DNA of 64,000 bases from Streptomyces mobaraensis (lineage in GTDB: Bacteria > Actinomycetota > Actinomycetes > Streptomycetales > Streptomycetaceae), in assembly GCF_020099395.1 (NCBI RefSeq), contig NZ_CP083590.1:124001-188000 (forward strand), given 5' to 3'. How positions within the stretch are numbered: position 1 is the first letter of the stretch; each line of letters starts with the position of its first letter. The position numbers and the translations under genes were made by a program. Below, in pieces: positions 44,515 through 52,220 of the stretch. Under the pieces are notes generated by a model. The model did no database searches, was not told the DNA's origin, and worked only from the letters and a program-made list of their open reading frames with translations.

Positions 44515-45242
44515 TTCTTGGTTCCCGCGCCCAGGTAGAGGACCGAGGTGGACCGGGTGCGCACGATGCGCACCGCGTCGAGCCGTCCGGCCGCGTAGCG
44601 GGCCATGTCGCGCAGGCGCGGGCGCAGTCCGTGCAGCGTCAGCTCCACACCGTGCAGCCGGGCGACGCGTACCAGCCGCCGGCGGTTGACGAAGAGGCGG
44701 TGGTCGTGGGTGCCGCGCGGCGGGTGGCCGGGGATCGGGACGTTCTCGGCGAGCGTGATCGAGGCGAAGCGGGCCGTCCGGGTGTCGGCGATGGTGTCGA
44801 CGACGAGGGTGCCGCCGGGGCGCAGCACCCGGCACGCCTCCGCCACCACCGCGAAGGGGTCCGGGACGTGTTCGAGGCACTGGCCGGCGGTGACGACGTC
44901 GAAGTGCCCGTCGTCGAACGGCAGATCGGCGGCGTCGGCCCGGACGACGTCGGCGTAGCCGTGCCGGCGGGCCTCACGGAGCGACAGCTCGGACAGGTCG
45001 ACGCCGACCGCGCGGTAGCCCTTGGCGACCGCGTGCGGGCCGAACAGGCCACCGCCGCAGGCGATGTCGAGCAGCCGGGCCCCCTCGCGCCGGGCGTCGG
45101 GGACGAAGCCGGCGCGGGCGCGGGCGATCCAGCCCAGCGGGGCGAGCGATCCCCGGGGGTCCCACCACTGGCCGGCCAGCCCGTCGTAGTCGGAGATGAA
45201 GTCCTTCCTGATCCCCGGTATCCCGCCGTTGTGTGTACGCAA
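44511..45242 (-). CDS. UbiG-like SAM-dependent O-methyltransferase
   Basis: A 243-aa methyltransferase. It starts with the UbiG-type DYDGLAGQWWDPRGSLAPL segment, then has SAM motif I LLDIACGGGLFGPH, AVGVDLSE, and a VLRPGGTLVVDT strand. UbiG enzymes methylate hydroxyl groups of prenylated catechols. I chose a TTG start at 45242 (AAGGGGG about 9 nt upstream) because conserved sequence begins right after it; upstream in-frame codons encode an Arg-rich tract and the start is uncertain. It is the first gene of a five-gene coupled operon. Confidence 0.85.
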   Translation of the reverse strand: MRTHNGGIPGIRKDFISDYDGLAGQWWDPRGSLAPLGWIARARAGFVPDARREGARLLDIACGGGLFGPHAVAKGYRAVGVDLSELSLREARRHGYADVVRADAADLPFDDGHFDVVTAGQCLEHVPDPFAVVAEACRVLRPGGTLVVDTIADTRTARFASITLAENVPIPGHPPRGTHDHRLFVNRRRLVRVARLHGVELTLHGLRPRLRDMARYAAGRLDAVRIVRTRSTSVLYLGAGTKK

Positions 45243-45747
45243 TTCGGTCTGCCCCCTTCTTCCACCCTTGGGGCGACGGCCTGGCCGGCGGGCACGCATG
45301 CGGGCGGCCCCGGCTCGCCACACGAGAGGGGTGGGTCCGGTGTCGGAATCGTGGAAGTCACCCGTGCCGCACCAGCCGCGGAAGACCTCCGCCGGGCCGC
45401 GGCACGGGGAATGTCGGACCACCTTAGGCAGGGGGACCCCGCGGCACAACAAAGGAAACGGAAACTGACAGGAGATTGCCAGGACCCGCCGGCAAACCCC
45501 CGGCGGGCTGGCGGAAATCGCCCGGGCAAATTACTTGGTGTATACACGCTACTTTTGGATCAGGTGGCCGGTTCACCGCTCCACCCCCTGCTGCGCGCGA
45601 TCCGGTCCGTGGTCTACGGTGACGGGCACATCCGTCAACTCACCTCCAGGCAACACCCGTATCCCCACCGGCACGACGCGCCACCCCTTTCACTGCCGCA
45701 TCACGATTTTTTGAGAAGGATTTCCCCGCGAGAAAGGTGAGACCGAA
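45243..45747. promoter_or_regulatory. 505-nt divergent promoter region with hairpin and palindrome
   Basis: This region separates the UbiG-like operon from the first FAD oxidase. It is less GC-rich than its surroundings from about 45440. It holds an 8-bp stem (45485-45492 with 45500-45507), a perfect 10-bp palindrome GTGTATACAC at 45538-45547, and AAGGTGA before the oxidase GTG. No gene is seen in it. The palindrome is a candidate operator for divergent control. Confidence 0.5.
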
Positions 45748-47004
45748 GTGCGTGAATTCAGCCGGGATTTCGGGCGGACCTCCGCCGTCCCTCCCGAGCG
45801 GGTGGTCAGGGAGGGCGAGGACGGGACGATCGGGCACCTCATGCGGCAGGCGGGGGCGACGGGCCGCGAGACGGCCGTCCGCGGGGCCGGCCGCTCGTGC
45901 AACACCCAGACGCTCTCCCCCGGGACCGTCCTCGACAACTACCGCCCCGACGCCCTGCCGCGGTTCACCGGGGACGACCACTCCGTCGCCGTCCCGAGCG
46001 GCATCACCTGGCTGGAACTGGAGAAATGGCTGAACCGGCACGGCCGTTCCAACCCCGTGCTCCCCAGCTACCTCGACATCACGGTGGGCGGCAACCTGTC
46101 GGTCGGCGGCTTCGGCCTCGCGTCCGTCCGCTCCGGCATCCAGAGCGACCAGGTGCGGGAGATCGAGCTCATCGACGGAACCGGGCGCGCCCGGCGGTGC
46201 TCCGAGCGGGAGAACGGCGAACTGTTCCGCTTCGCCCTCGGCGGGCTGGGCCAGGTCGGCTTCATCAGCGAGGTGGTGCTGCGGACCGTTCCGTACCGGC
46301 CCGTCACCCGTGCGGCCCGGATTCCGCACACCGGCCTCGCCGATCTCGTGGACTTCATGCGGAACGGCGCACAGGATCCCGCGGTGGCCAGTTACTTCGG
46401 CATGTACGACAGGACCGACTGGTACTCGTACGTGTCCTATGACGCCGACATCCCCGATCCCGCCGGACCGGCGGAAACACAGCCGGTTCCCGACTACATG
46501 CTGTACAGCCACGGCGAAACCACGAAGAAACTCCACCATCTGCTGGAGGAGGACACCTACGCCAACCTGTGGGTGGACCACATCCTCGCCCCGTCGGGAT
46601 TCCCCGGATTCTGTGCGCGGGTGGAGGAACTGACCCATGAGTATCCGCTGTCCGACACCCTGGTCGCCCTCTACTTCCTGGTGATCCGGCGGCCCCCGGC
46701 GGCCACCCGCTTCGTCCTCGCGCCCGTGGTGGACGCGCCCGTCCAGTATCTGATCGGCATCTTCACGGCGGCCGACCGGTCGGATTCCCGCGCGATATCC
46801 GGAACGCGGCGGGTCCTGCGGGAGCTGCTCGAAGCCTGCGCGGACGCCGGGGGCCGGCCGTACCTCTACGGAACCCACGACTTCGACGCGGAACTGCTGG
46901 AACGCTTCTACGGCGCCCCGGCGCTGCGGCGCCTGGAGGAGTTGCGCGGGCGGCTCTCGCTGACGCACTTCAACAGGCGGGCGTTCGGCGGATTCCGGCC
47001 GTGA
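45748..47004 (+). CDS. FAD-linked oxidase, cytokinin-dehydrogenase-like (first of a tandem pair)
   Basis: A 418-aa protein with an N-terminal PCMH-type FAD domain (residues about 25-195) and a cytokinin-dehydrogenase-like C-terminal substrate domain. The motifs VPSGITWLELEKWL, LDITVGGNLSVGGFG and ALGGLGQVGFI are typical. At the covalent-flavin position, where plant enzymes have GHS, this protein has GRSCNTQ, so the usual histidyl bond cannot form. It is about 55-60% identical by eye to the next gene. The GTG at 45748 follows AAGGTGA. No signal peptide is seen, so it is cytoplasmic; the substrate is unknown. Confidence 0.87.
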   Translation: MREFSRDFGRTSAVPPERVVREGEDGTIGHLMRQAGATGRETAVRGAGRSCNTQTLSPGTVLDNYRPDALPRFTGDDHSVAVPSGITWLELEKWLNRHGRSNPVLPSYLDITVGGNLSVGGFGLASVRSGIQSDQVREIELIDGTGRARRCSERENGELFRFALGGLGQVGFISEVVLRTVPYRPVTRAARIPHTGLADLVDFMRNGAQDPAVASYFGMYDRTDWYSYVSYDADIPDPAGPAETQPVPDYMLYSHGETTKKLHHLLEEDTYANLWVDHILAPSGFPGFCARVEELTHEYPLSDTLVALYFLVIRRPPAATRFVLAPVVDAPVQYLIGIFTAADRSDSRAISGTRRVLRELLEACADAGGRPYLYGTHDFDAELLERFYGAPALRRLEELRGRLSLTHFNRRAFGGFRP

Positions 47005-47015
47005 CCCCGTACGAC

Positions 47016-47119
47016 GCCGTGACCCCATGCGGCCTGACTCCATCCGGCGTAACCCCATCCGCCGTGACCTCATGCGGCACGGCTCCATCCGCCGTGGCCC
47101 ATCCGGCCTGGCCCCATGC
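47016..47119 (+). repeat. Degenerate 15-nt tandem repeat between the twin FAD oxidases
   Basis: Seven head-to-tail units begin at 47016, 47031, 47046, 47061, 47076, 47091 (14 nt) and 47105, with consensus GSCGTGRCCCCATSC. The array fills almost the whole space between the first oxidase stop and the RBS of the second. Confidence 0.85.
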
Positions 47120-47137
47120 GACAAGGAAGGTGTGGCT

Positions 47138-48388
47138 GTGACACGGGAATTCGGCAGCGACTTCGGGCGCTCCCACTTCATTCCACCCGCCGAGGTCGTC
47201 CGGGAGGGTCCGGACGGCACCGCCGAGGACCTCCTGCGGCGGGCCGCCGCCTCCGGCCGGGACATGGCCGTACGCGGCGCGGGCCGGTCGTGCAACACGC
47301 AGACGCTCACCCGGGGAACCGTCCTGCACACCCTCGGCGGCGACGCCGCCCCCCGGTTCACGGGCACGGAGGATCTGGTCGAGGTCCCGAGCGGCATCAC
47401 CTGGTACGAGCTGGAGACCTGGCTGAACGGGCACGGCCGCGCCAACCCGGTGCTGCCCAGCTTCCTCGACCTCACGGTGGGGGGCACGCTGTCGATCGGC
47501 GGTTTCGGCCTCGGGTCGGTCCGCTCCGGCCTGCAGATCGACCAGGTGCGGGAGATCGAGCTCGTCGACGGGACCGGGCGCGCGCTGCGCTGCTCCGCCG
47601 GCGGGAACGCCGAGCTGTTCCGGTACGCGCTCGGCGGGCTGGGCCAGGTGGGCTTCCTCCGGAAGGCGGTGCTGCGCACCGTCCCGTACCGGGCCACCAG
47701 CCGTGTCTCCCGGGTCGCGCACAGCGGTCTCGCCGACCTCGTGGCCTTCATGCCGGACATCGCCCGGGAGCCGGGCGTCTCCGGCTACTTCGGCATGTAC
47801 GACCGGAGCGACTGGTACTCACAGGTGTCCTGGGCGGCCGACGCCGCCCCCCGGCCCGGGGAACAGCCCGTACCCGACTACCCCGTGCTGCTGCACCGGG
47901 AGGTCGGCCGGCACCTCTCCCCGCTGCTCCACGGCGACGTCCACGCCAACCTGTGGGCGGACTACGTCCTCGACGAGGCGGGCCTCCACGTGTTCGCGGC
48001 GGCGCTGGAAGAGCTGCTGGACGCGTACCCGCTGACCGAGACCCTGATCAGCCTCTACTTCCTGGTGATCGAACGCCCCCGGCCGGCCACGCCGTTCGTC
48101 TTCGCCCCGGTGCTGGACACGCCCGTCCACTACGGGGTCGGCGTCTTCGCGTCGGCGCCCCGGTCCGACGACCGCGCGGTCTCCGGGACGCGACGGGTCC
48201 AGCGGCGGCTCCTGGAGACCTGCGCGAGCGCGGGCGGGCGGCCGTACCTCTACGGCGCCCACGCCTTCGACGCGGACCTCCTCCACGCCTTCTACGGCGC
48301 CCCGGCCCTGCGGCGGCTCGCGGAGCTCCGCGACCGGCACGCCCTGACCCACTTCAACCGGCGGGCGTTCGGCGGCGTCCGGCCGTAG
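47138..48388 (+). CDS. FAD-linked oxidase, cytokinin-dehydrogenase-like (second of a tandem pair)
   Basis: A 416-aa paralogue of the preceding gene with the same domain order. Shared marks include GAGRSCNTQTL, VPSGITWYELETWL, LDLTVGGTLSIGGFG, ALGGLGQVGF and the C-terminal LTHFNRRAFGG. I chose GTG 47138 because AAGGAAGG lies 7 nt upstream and the N-terminus then aligns with the paralogue; the frame extends upstream into the tandem repeat. The pair may form a heterodimer or act on two successive intermediates of the neighbouring aromatic pathway, which is inference. Confidence 0.87.
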   Translation: MTREFGSDFGRSHFIPPAEVVREGPDGTAEDLLRRAAASGRDMAVRGAGRSCNTQTLTRGTVLHTLGGDAAPRFTGTEDLVEVPSGITWYELETWLNGHGRANPVLPSFLDLTVGGTLSIGGFGLGSVRSGLQIDQVREIELVDGTGRALRCSAGGNAELFRYALGGLGQVGFLRKAVLRTVPYRATSRVSRVAHSGLADLVAFMPDIAREPGVSGYFGMYDRSDWYSQVSWAADAAPRPGEQPVPDYPVLLHREVGRHLSPLLHGDVHANLWADYVLDEAGLHVFAAALEELLDAYPLTETLISLYFLVIERPRPATPFVFAPVLDTPVHYGVGVFASAPRSDDRAVSGTRRVQRRLLETCASAGGRPYLYGAHAFDADLLHAFYGAPALRRLAELRDRHALTHFNRRAFGGVRP

Positions 48389-48409
48389 GCCGTCGGACCG
48401 TCCCGGCTC

Positions 48410-48934
48410 CTAGTACAGAACCTCGCCCATCGGGGAACTCTCGCCGACCACGTAGGCGCGGATCGCGGCCAGGTACGCCGCTCGGGAGACGCGGCCGTCG
48501 CGGTCGGTGTCCAGCGCCTCGAACGCGGCGGCGGCGTTCTCGGAGCGGTTGTTCAGCGCGGTGCGCAGGGCCGTGAACTCCCCCGCGTCCAGAGCGCCGT
48601 CCGCGTCCGCGTCGGCGAGGTCGAAGAGCGCCCCGAGGGCGAACCGGCAGACGGTGTCGAACTTCTCGGCGTCCACCCACGCGGCGTACTCCTCGAACGT
48701 CAGCCGTCCATCGCCGTCGGCGTCCATCGCGCCCCACGCCCGGGCGCCCTCCGCGCGGGCGGCGACGACGAGCGGGTCGTCCTCCGTACGTCCCGTGGCA
48801 CGCACGGTCCGGTCGATGCGGGAGAGGTAGTCCTGCCGCGTGATGACCCGGTCGCCGTCGGCGTCCATCATGGCGAACACGCGCTCCCGCGCGGCCTTCG
48901 CGGCGGTGCTGAGGGTCGTCGTCGTACGCGTCAC
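48410..48934 (-). CDS. Calerythrin-like EF-hand calcium-binding protein
   Basis: A 174-aa protein with four EF-hand loops: DADGDRVITRQD, DADGDGRLTFEE, DADADGALDAGE and DTDRDGRVSRAA. The Asp/Glu coordinating positions are kept in the first three; the fourth lacks the final acidic residue. It resembles calerythrin, the sarcoplasmic-type Ca-binding protein of actinomycetes. The GTG at 48934 has AGGAGG 8 nt upstream. It probably buffers or senses cytoplasmic calcium and has no visible link to its neighbours. Confidence 0.93.
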   Translation of the reverse strand: MTRTTTTLSTAAKAARERVFAMMDADGDRVITRQDYLSRIDRTVRATGRTEDDPLVVAARAEGARAWGAMDADGDGRLTFEEYAAWVDAEKFDTVCRFALGALFDLADADADGALDAGEFTALRTALNNRSENAAAAFEALDTDRDGRVSRAAYLAAIRAYVVGESSPMGEVLY

Positions 48935-49144
48935 AGAGGTCTCCTCCTGCCGAACACCGGTCGTTCTTCCGGCACTTCCTACCCGACGCGGCCCGGGCGC
49001 CAAGCGTCCGCCGGAAGGAGGGGCGCGCGCGGCGGCGCGGCGGGACGGACGGGCGCGGTGCCGCGCACCGGGGCGCCGGTGGCGGGGGGTGCGGCCGCGG
49101 GTAGGTGCAGCACCTGGAGCGGAACAGGACTCTCGGGAGGACGC

Positions 49145-49684
49145 GTGTTCGGTGGGCGGGGTGTGGCGGTCGCACTGGGATCTCTGGTGCTGGTGGTCTC
49201 CTCATGCGTGGTGGCGCCGGCCGGCCGGGCCGGCGAGGCGGCCGACGGCGGGTCCGTCACCTGTACCGGCGACGCCACCAGCCGCTATGTCCCACCGCTC
49301 ACCCTCCAGCCCCAGCCGACGCGGAACCTGGCGGAAGTCCGCTACCACTGCACCACCGCCCCCGGCCGCACCATCCCCGCCACGGGCTCCTTCACCTCGT
49401 CCTCGCCCTCGGCGTCCTGCCTCTCCGTCACCTTCGCGAGCGGCACCGAGACGGTCCGCTACGCCGACGGCGCGCGTTCACGGATCGTCATCGACAGCGC
49501 CACGGTCGTCCGCGCCGCGGGCGCCCTGACCTCGGAGCAGTCTGGCCGGGTGGTGGAGGGCCGCGGCGAGGGCCACCCGGTCCGCCGCACGGTGACCGCG
49601 ACGTCCGCCCAACTTCCCACGGACTGCCTCGCCACCGGGCTCCGGGGCACGAGGAGCTCGGTCCAGCTGGAGATCCTGCCCTAG
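49145..49684 (+). CDS. Secreted protein of unknown function
   Basis: A 179-aa protein with an N-terminal signal sequence (GVAVALGSLVLVVSSCVVAPAG) that could be a Sec signal or, with the SSC cysteine, a lipoprotein signal. The mature part has three further cysteines (TCTGDA, YHCTTA, SCLSV) plus one near the end (TDCLA), suggesting disulfides, and a Ser/Thr-rich beta-type composition. GGAGG lies 4 nt before the GTG. I do not recognise the family. Confidence 0.75.
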   Translation: MFGGRGVAVALGSLVLVVSSCVVAPAGRAGEAADGGSVTCTGDATSRYVPPLTLQPQPTRNLAEVRYHCTTAPGRTIPATGSFTSSSPSASCLSVTFASGTETVRYADGARSRIVIDSATVVRAAGALTSEQSGRVVEGRGEGHPVRRTVTATSAQLPTDCLATGLRGTRSSVQLEILP

Positions 49685-49819
49685 CCGCGGCCCGCCGCCG
49701 CGCGGCGTTCGACTTGTGGCAGGGACGTGACAAGATCGTAAGCGGAACGGACCCTCTCGTCTCTTAGGGTGTTCGCGCGGCGTCCGCCGCATCGAACGAG
49801 TACCACTTCCGGAGGATCC

Positions 49820-50179
49820 GTGCGTCGTATATCCCTCGCACTCACCACGGCCGCCCTGATCGGCACCGCCGGCGCCCTGGCCGTCCCGGCCCAGGCCGCC
49901 ACCCCGGCCGCCGCTCCGCACGCCGCCACCGTGGCGGCCAAGGAGTGCCACGAGGACAACGCCATGATCTACACCGACGGCACCCGCCTGCGCAGCAAGG
50001 CGAGCACGTCGGGGGCGGTCAAGGGCCAGCTCTACTTCGGGGACCCGATCCGGATCCTGCGCAAGTCCGGCGGCTGGGACTACATCCAGCTGAAGTCCAA
50101 GAGCAAGGGCGGCCTGGCCAAGGGCACCCGCGGCTGGGTGGCGCACAAGAACATCATCCCGCCGTTCTGCGGCCGCTGA
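49820..50179 (+). CDS. Secreted bacterial SH3-domain protein
   Basis: A 119-aa protein with a Sec signal peptide (RRISLALTTAALIGTAGALA, cleavage near AQA) and one SH3-type domain: TRLRSKASTSGAVKGQLYFG, then WDYIQLKSKSKG and RGWVAHKNI. Two cysteines bracket the domain (KECHED and PPFCGR). The GTG at 49820 follows GGAGGATCC. Such small proteins bind cell wall or are developmental secreted proteins in streptomycetes. Confidence 0.87.
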   Translation: MRRISLALTTAALIGTAGALAVPAQAATPAAAPHAATVAAKECHEDNAMIYTDGTRLRSKASTSGAVKGQLYFGDPIRILRKSGGWDYIQLKSKSKGGLAKGTRGWVAHKNIIPPFCGR

Positions 50180-50214
50180 CCCGGCCGCTCCGCCCCGCGC
50201 GGGGACGGCGGTGA

Positions 50215-50252
50215 ACGAGGGGGCCCGGCGAACGCTCGCCGGGCCCCCTCGT
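50215..50252. terminator. Bidirectional 17-bp hairpin terminator
   Basis: Perfect arms 50215-50231 and 50236-50252 flank an ACGC loop between the convergent SH3-domain and YciI-like genes. Confidence 0.85.
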
Positions 50253-50305
50253 CCGTCATCCCTCCCCCTCGTCCGCCACTCCTCCCCCTCGTCCGTCAGT
50301 CCTCC
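50246..50305. repeat. Three tandem 20-nt repeats over the YciI gene end
   Basis: Units at 50246, 50266 and 50286 share CCCTCGTCCGTCATCCCTCC with few changes. The third copy contains the stop codon of the YciI-like gene, so the array looks like local duplication of a gene 3' end. Confidence 0.8.
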
Positions 50306-50562
50306 GCCGTCCACACGGGCCGGAAGCGGAGGATCTCGGCGGTGGCGGCGCCACTGGTGACGAACGGGTCGGTGGCCACGGCGGCCTCGATCTCGGACCG
50401 TTCGCCGTCGGCCAGGACCAGCCCGCCGGTGCGCGGCTCCAGCGGGCCGGCCAGCCGGGCCAGGCCCTTGGCGAAGACGCCGTCGGGGTTCGTGTAGTGG
50501 GCCTCCTTCAGTTCGTCGATCCTCTCCAGCGGGGCGCGGTAACGGAACACGATCACGTACAT
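50296..50562 (-). CDS. YciI-like protein
   Basis: An 88-aa dimeric-ferredoxin-fold protein of the YciI family. It starts MYVIVFRYRAPLERIDELK and has a HYTNPDGVFAKG loop and an AAVATDPFVTSGA segment resembling the DPF motif. The ATG at 50562 has GGAGG only 1 nt upstream, so the GTG at 50580 may be used instead. It is divergent from a LysR regulator whose putative operator lies between them; it may act on a small metabolite, function unknown. Confidence 0.82.
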   Translation of the reverse strand: MYVIVFRYRAPLERIDELKEAHYTNPDGVFAKGLARLAGPLEPRTGGLVLADGERSEIEAAVATDPFVTSGAATAEILRFRPVWTAED

Positions 50563-50621
50563 GCCTCCAGTAAGCGCCACCGCCCCCGCCCCGCGCCAAG
50601 ACCGATCGCCCGGGGTGGGGC

Positions 50622-50637
50622 ATAGGATGAGACCTAT
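50622..50637. promoter_or_regulatory. LysR-type operator ATAGG-N6-CCTAT
   Basis: This perfect interrupted palindrome lies in the 101-nt space between the divergent YciI-like and LysR genes and overlaps a TATAAC hexamer. Size and symmetry fit the LysR T-Nx-A box. Confidence 0.6.
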
Positions 50638-50663
50638 AACGCCTGTTCAGGAGGGGTGTCGGG

Positions 50664-51575
50664 GTGGAGGGACCGGACGAGGGCGAGCTGGCGGGGATCG
50701 AGCTGCGGCATCTGCGGTACTTCGCCGCGGTGGCCGAGGCCGGGACCGTCACGGAGGCGGCCCGGCGGCTGCGGATCGCGCAGCCCAGCCTCAGCCAGCA
50801 GATCCGGCGGCTGGAACGCCGCGTCGGCACGCCGCTGTTCCGGCGGCTGCCGCACGGCATGGTGCCGACCGACGCGGGGCGGCTGCTGCTGGAAGGCGCC
50901 GGACGGGCCTTCGACGAGCTGCGGTCCGCCGTCGCCGCCGCGCGCGCCGTCCCGGACACGACGGCGGCGGTCGGGGTGTGCCGGGGCGTGCCGCAGGCCG
51001 TCATCGCCGCCGCGGAGGAGGTCATGACGCGCGGCCGGCCGCTGCGGCTCGCCTACCGGCAGGCCGATTCCGGGCAGCAGGGCGAGCTGCTGCGCGACGG
51101 CACCCTGGCGTTCGGCATCCTGCGCGCGCCCGTCGACACCTCCGGCCTGGCCGTGCGCACGCTCGCCGACGCACCGCTCGGCGTCCTGCTGCACGTCCGG
51201 CACCCGCTGGCGGAGCGGCCGGAGCTGACCTGGTCCGACCTGGCGGGCCGGCGTCTGCTGTGGTTCCCGTCCGCACGGGCGCCGGGCTACGCGGCGGAGG
51301 TCCTCGCGCACGTGGGCGCGCGCGGCTGGACGCCGGAGACGCGGGTCGACGCGGACGGCGGCCACACCCTCTTCCGGCACCGCCTCATCGGCGACCACGG
51401 CCTGGTCGCCCTGCGCACGCGCGCCACTTCCCTCGGCGACCCGGACCTCGTCTGGCGCCCGGTCGGCCCGGAACCACCGCGCGAGCGGCTGCTGTTGGCC
51501 GCGGCGGCAAACTCACCGTGGGCCGAGCCGGTGGCCGGCCCGGACACCGGATCCCGGTCCGGCCACGACGGGTGA
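50664..51575 (+). CDS. LysR-family transcriptional regulator
   Basis: A 303-aa regulator. The N-terminal HTH (LRYFAAVAEAGTVTEAARRL, then QPSLSQQIRRLERRVGTPLF) is followed by a two-lobe effector domain from about residue 100. The GTG at 50664 has GGAGG about 10 nt upstream. It probably controls the divergent YciI-like gene and itself. Confidence 0.93.
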   Translation: MEGPDEGELAGIELRHLRYFAAVAEAGTVTEAARRLRIAQPSLSQQIRRLERRVGTPLFRRLPHGMVPTDAGRLLLEGAGRAFDELRSAVAAARAVPDTTAAVGVCRGVPQAVIAAAEEVMTRGRPLRLAYRQADSGQQGELLRDGTLAFGILRAPVDTSGLAVRTLADAPLGVLLHVRHPLAERPELTWSDLAGRRLLWFPSARAPGYAAEVLAHVGARGWTPETRVDADGGHTLFRHRLIGDHGLVALRTRATSLGDPDLVWRPVGPEPPRERLLLAAAANSPWAEPVAGPDTGSRSGHDG

Positions 51576-51794
51576 CCGCCGGGCGGCGGCGCGCGCGGGG
51601 GCGGCGGAAGCGGAGGCCGCCACATGGCGGCCTCCCCCTCCTCACGCCGCGTGGGACTCGCGCCCGCCCGCGCGGTACACGAGGGAAACCCCACCCCAAC
51701 ACGCCTGCGGCGGCGGCTTCCTGGGGTACCCGGACCGAGCCCACCATGAGGGTCAGGAACCCGGAACGAGGTTCGGAAGAAGAAGGGGAATCCC

Positions 51795-52154
51795 GTGAGG
51801 TCGAGGAATTTCCTCCGCGCCCCGGCGGCGGTGGTCATCTCGGGGCTGCTGCTCGCCGGCACGGCCGGAGCGGCCTTCGCCGCCCCGCCGGACGACTCGC
51901 CGAGCGCGTCGAGCAGCGCGGCGGGCAGCGACTCCGGCGGCGCGTCGGGCGACGACGCGGCGAGCGGCGGAGCGAACACGGAGGAGCTGTCGTCCTCCTG
52001 GAAGCCGGACGGCTGGTACGACAGCGAGCACGAGTGCAAGAAGGCCGGCGACAAGGGGAAGCAGCAGCACAAATGGCACGATTACCGCTGCAAGAAGGAG
52101 AAGCGGCACCACGACGACTACGACTACTACTGGCACCTGTACTACCGCCGTTGA
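51795..52154 (+). CDS. Small secreted protein with Lys/His/Tyr-rich tail
   Basis: A 119-aa protein with a Sec signal peptide (NFLRAPAAVVISGLLLAG, cleavage near AFA), a Ser/Gly/Asp-rich low-complexity segment, and a strongly charged C-terminus (KRHHDDYDYYWHLYYRR) with two cysteines. The GTG at 51795 follows AAGGGGAATCCC. I do not recognise a family; the His/Asp/Tyr tail could bind metal or wall polymers. Confidence 0.72.
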   Translation: MRSRNFLRAPAAVVISGLLLAGTAGAAFAAPPDDSPSASSSAAGSDSGGASGDDAASGGANTEELSSSWKPDGWYDSEHECKKAGDKGKQQHKWHDYRCKKEKRHHDDYDYYWHLYYRR

Positions 52155-52174
52155 GCGACGGCGGCGCGTGGGAG

Positions 52175-52214
52175 CGGGGTTCCGCGCCCGGGGTCCGGGC
52201 CCCGGAACCCCGCG
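52175..52214. terminator. Hairpin terminator between convergent genes
   Basis: The outer 11-bp stem (52175-52185 with 52204-52214) encloses a second CCCGG/CCGGG stem. It separates the small secreted protein from the chitosanase gene. Confidence 0.75.
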
Positions 52215-52220
52215 GACGCG

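Noticed and set aside
47027..47137. Upstream ATG of the second FAD oxidase, giving a 453-aa protein
   Set aside because: The extra 37 residues come from the 15-nt tandem repeat; the GTG at 47138 has a strong RBS and aligns with the paralogue.
50246..50305. Tandem 20-nt repeats as a possible CRISPR array
   Set aside because: The repeats are contiguous without spacers and no cas gene is present.
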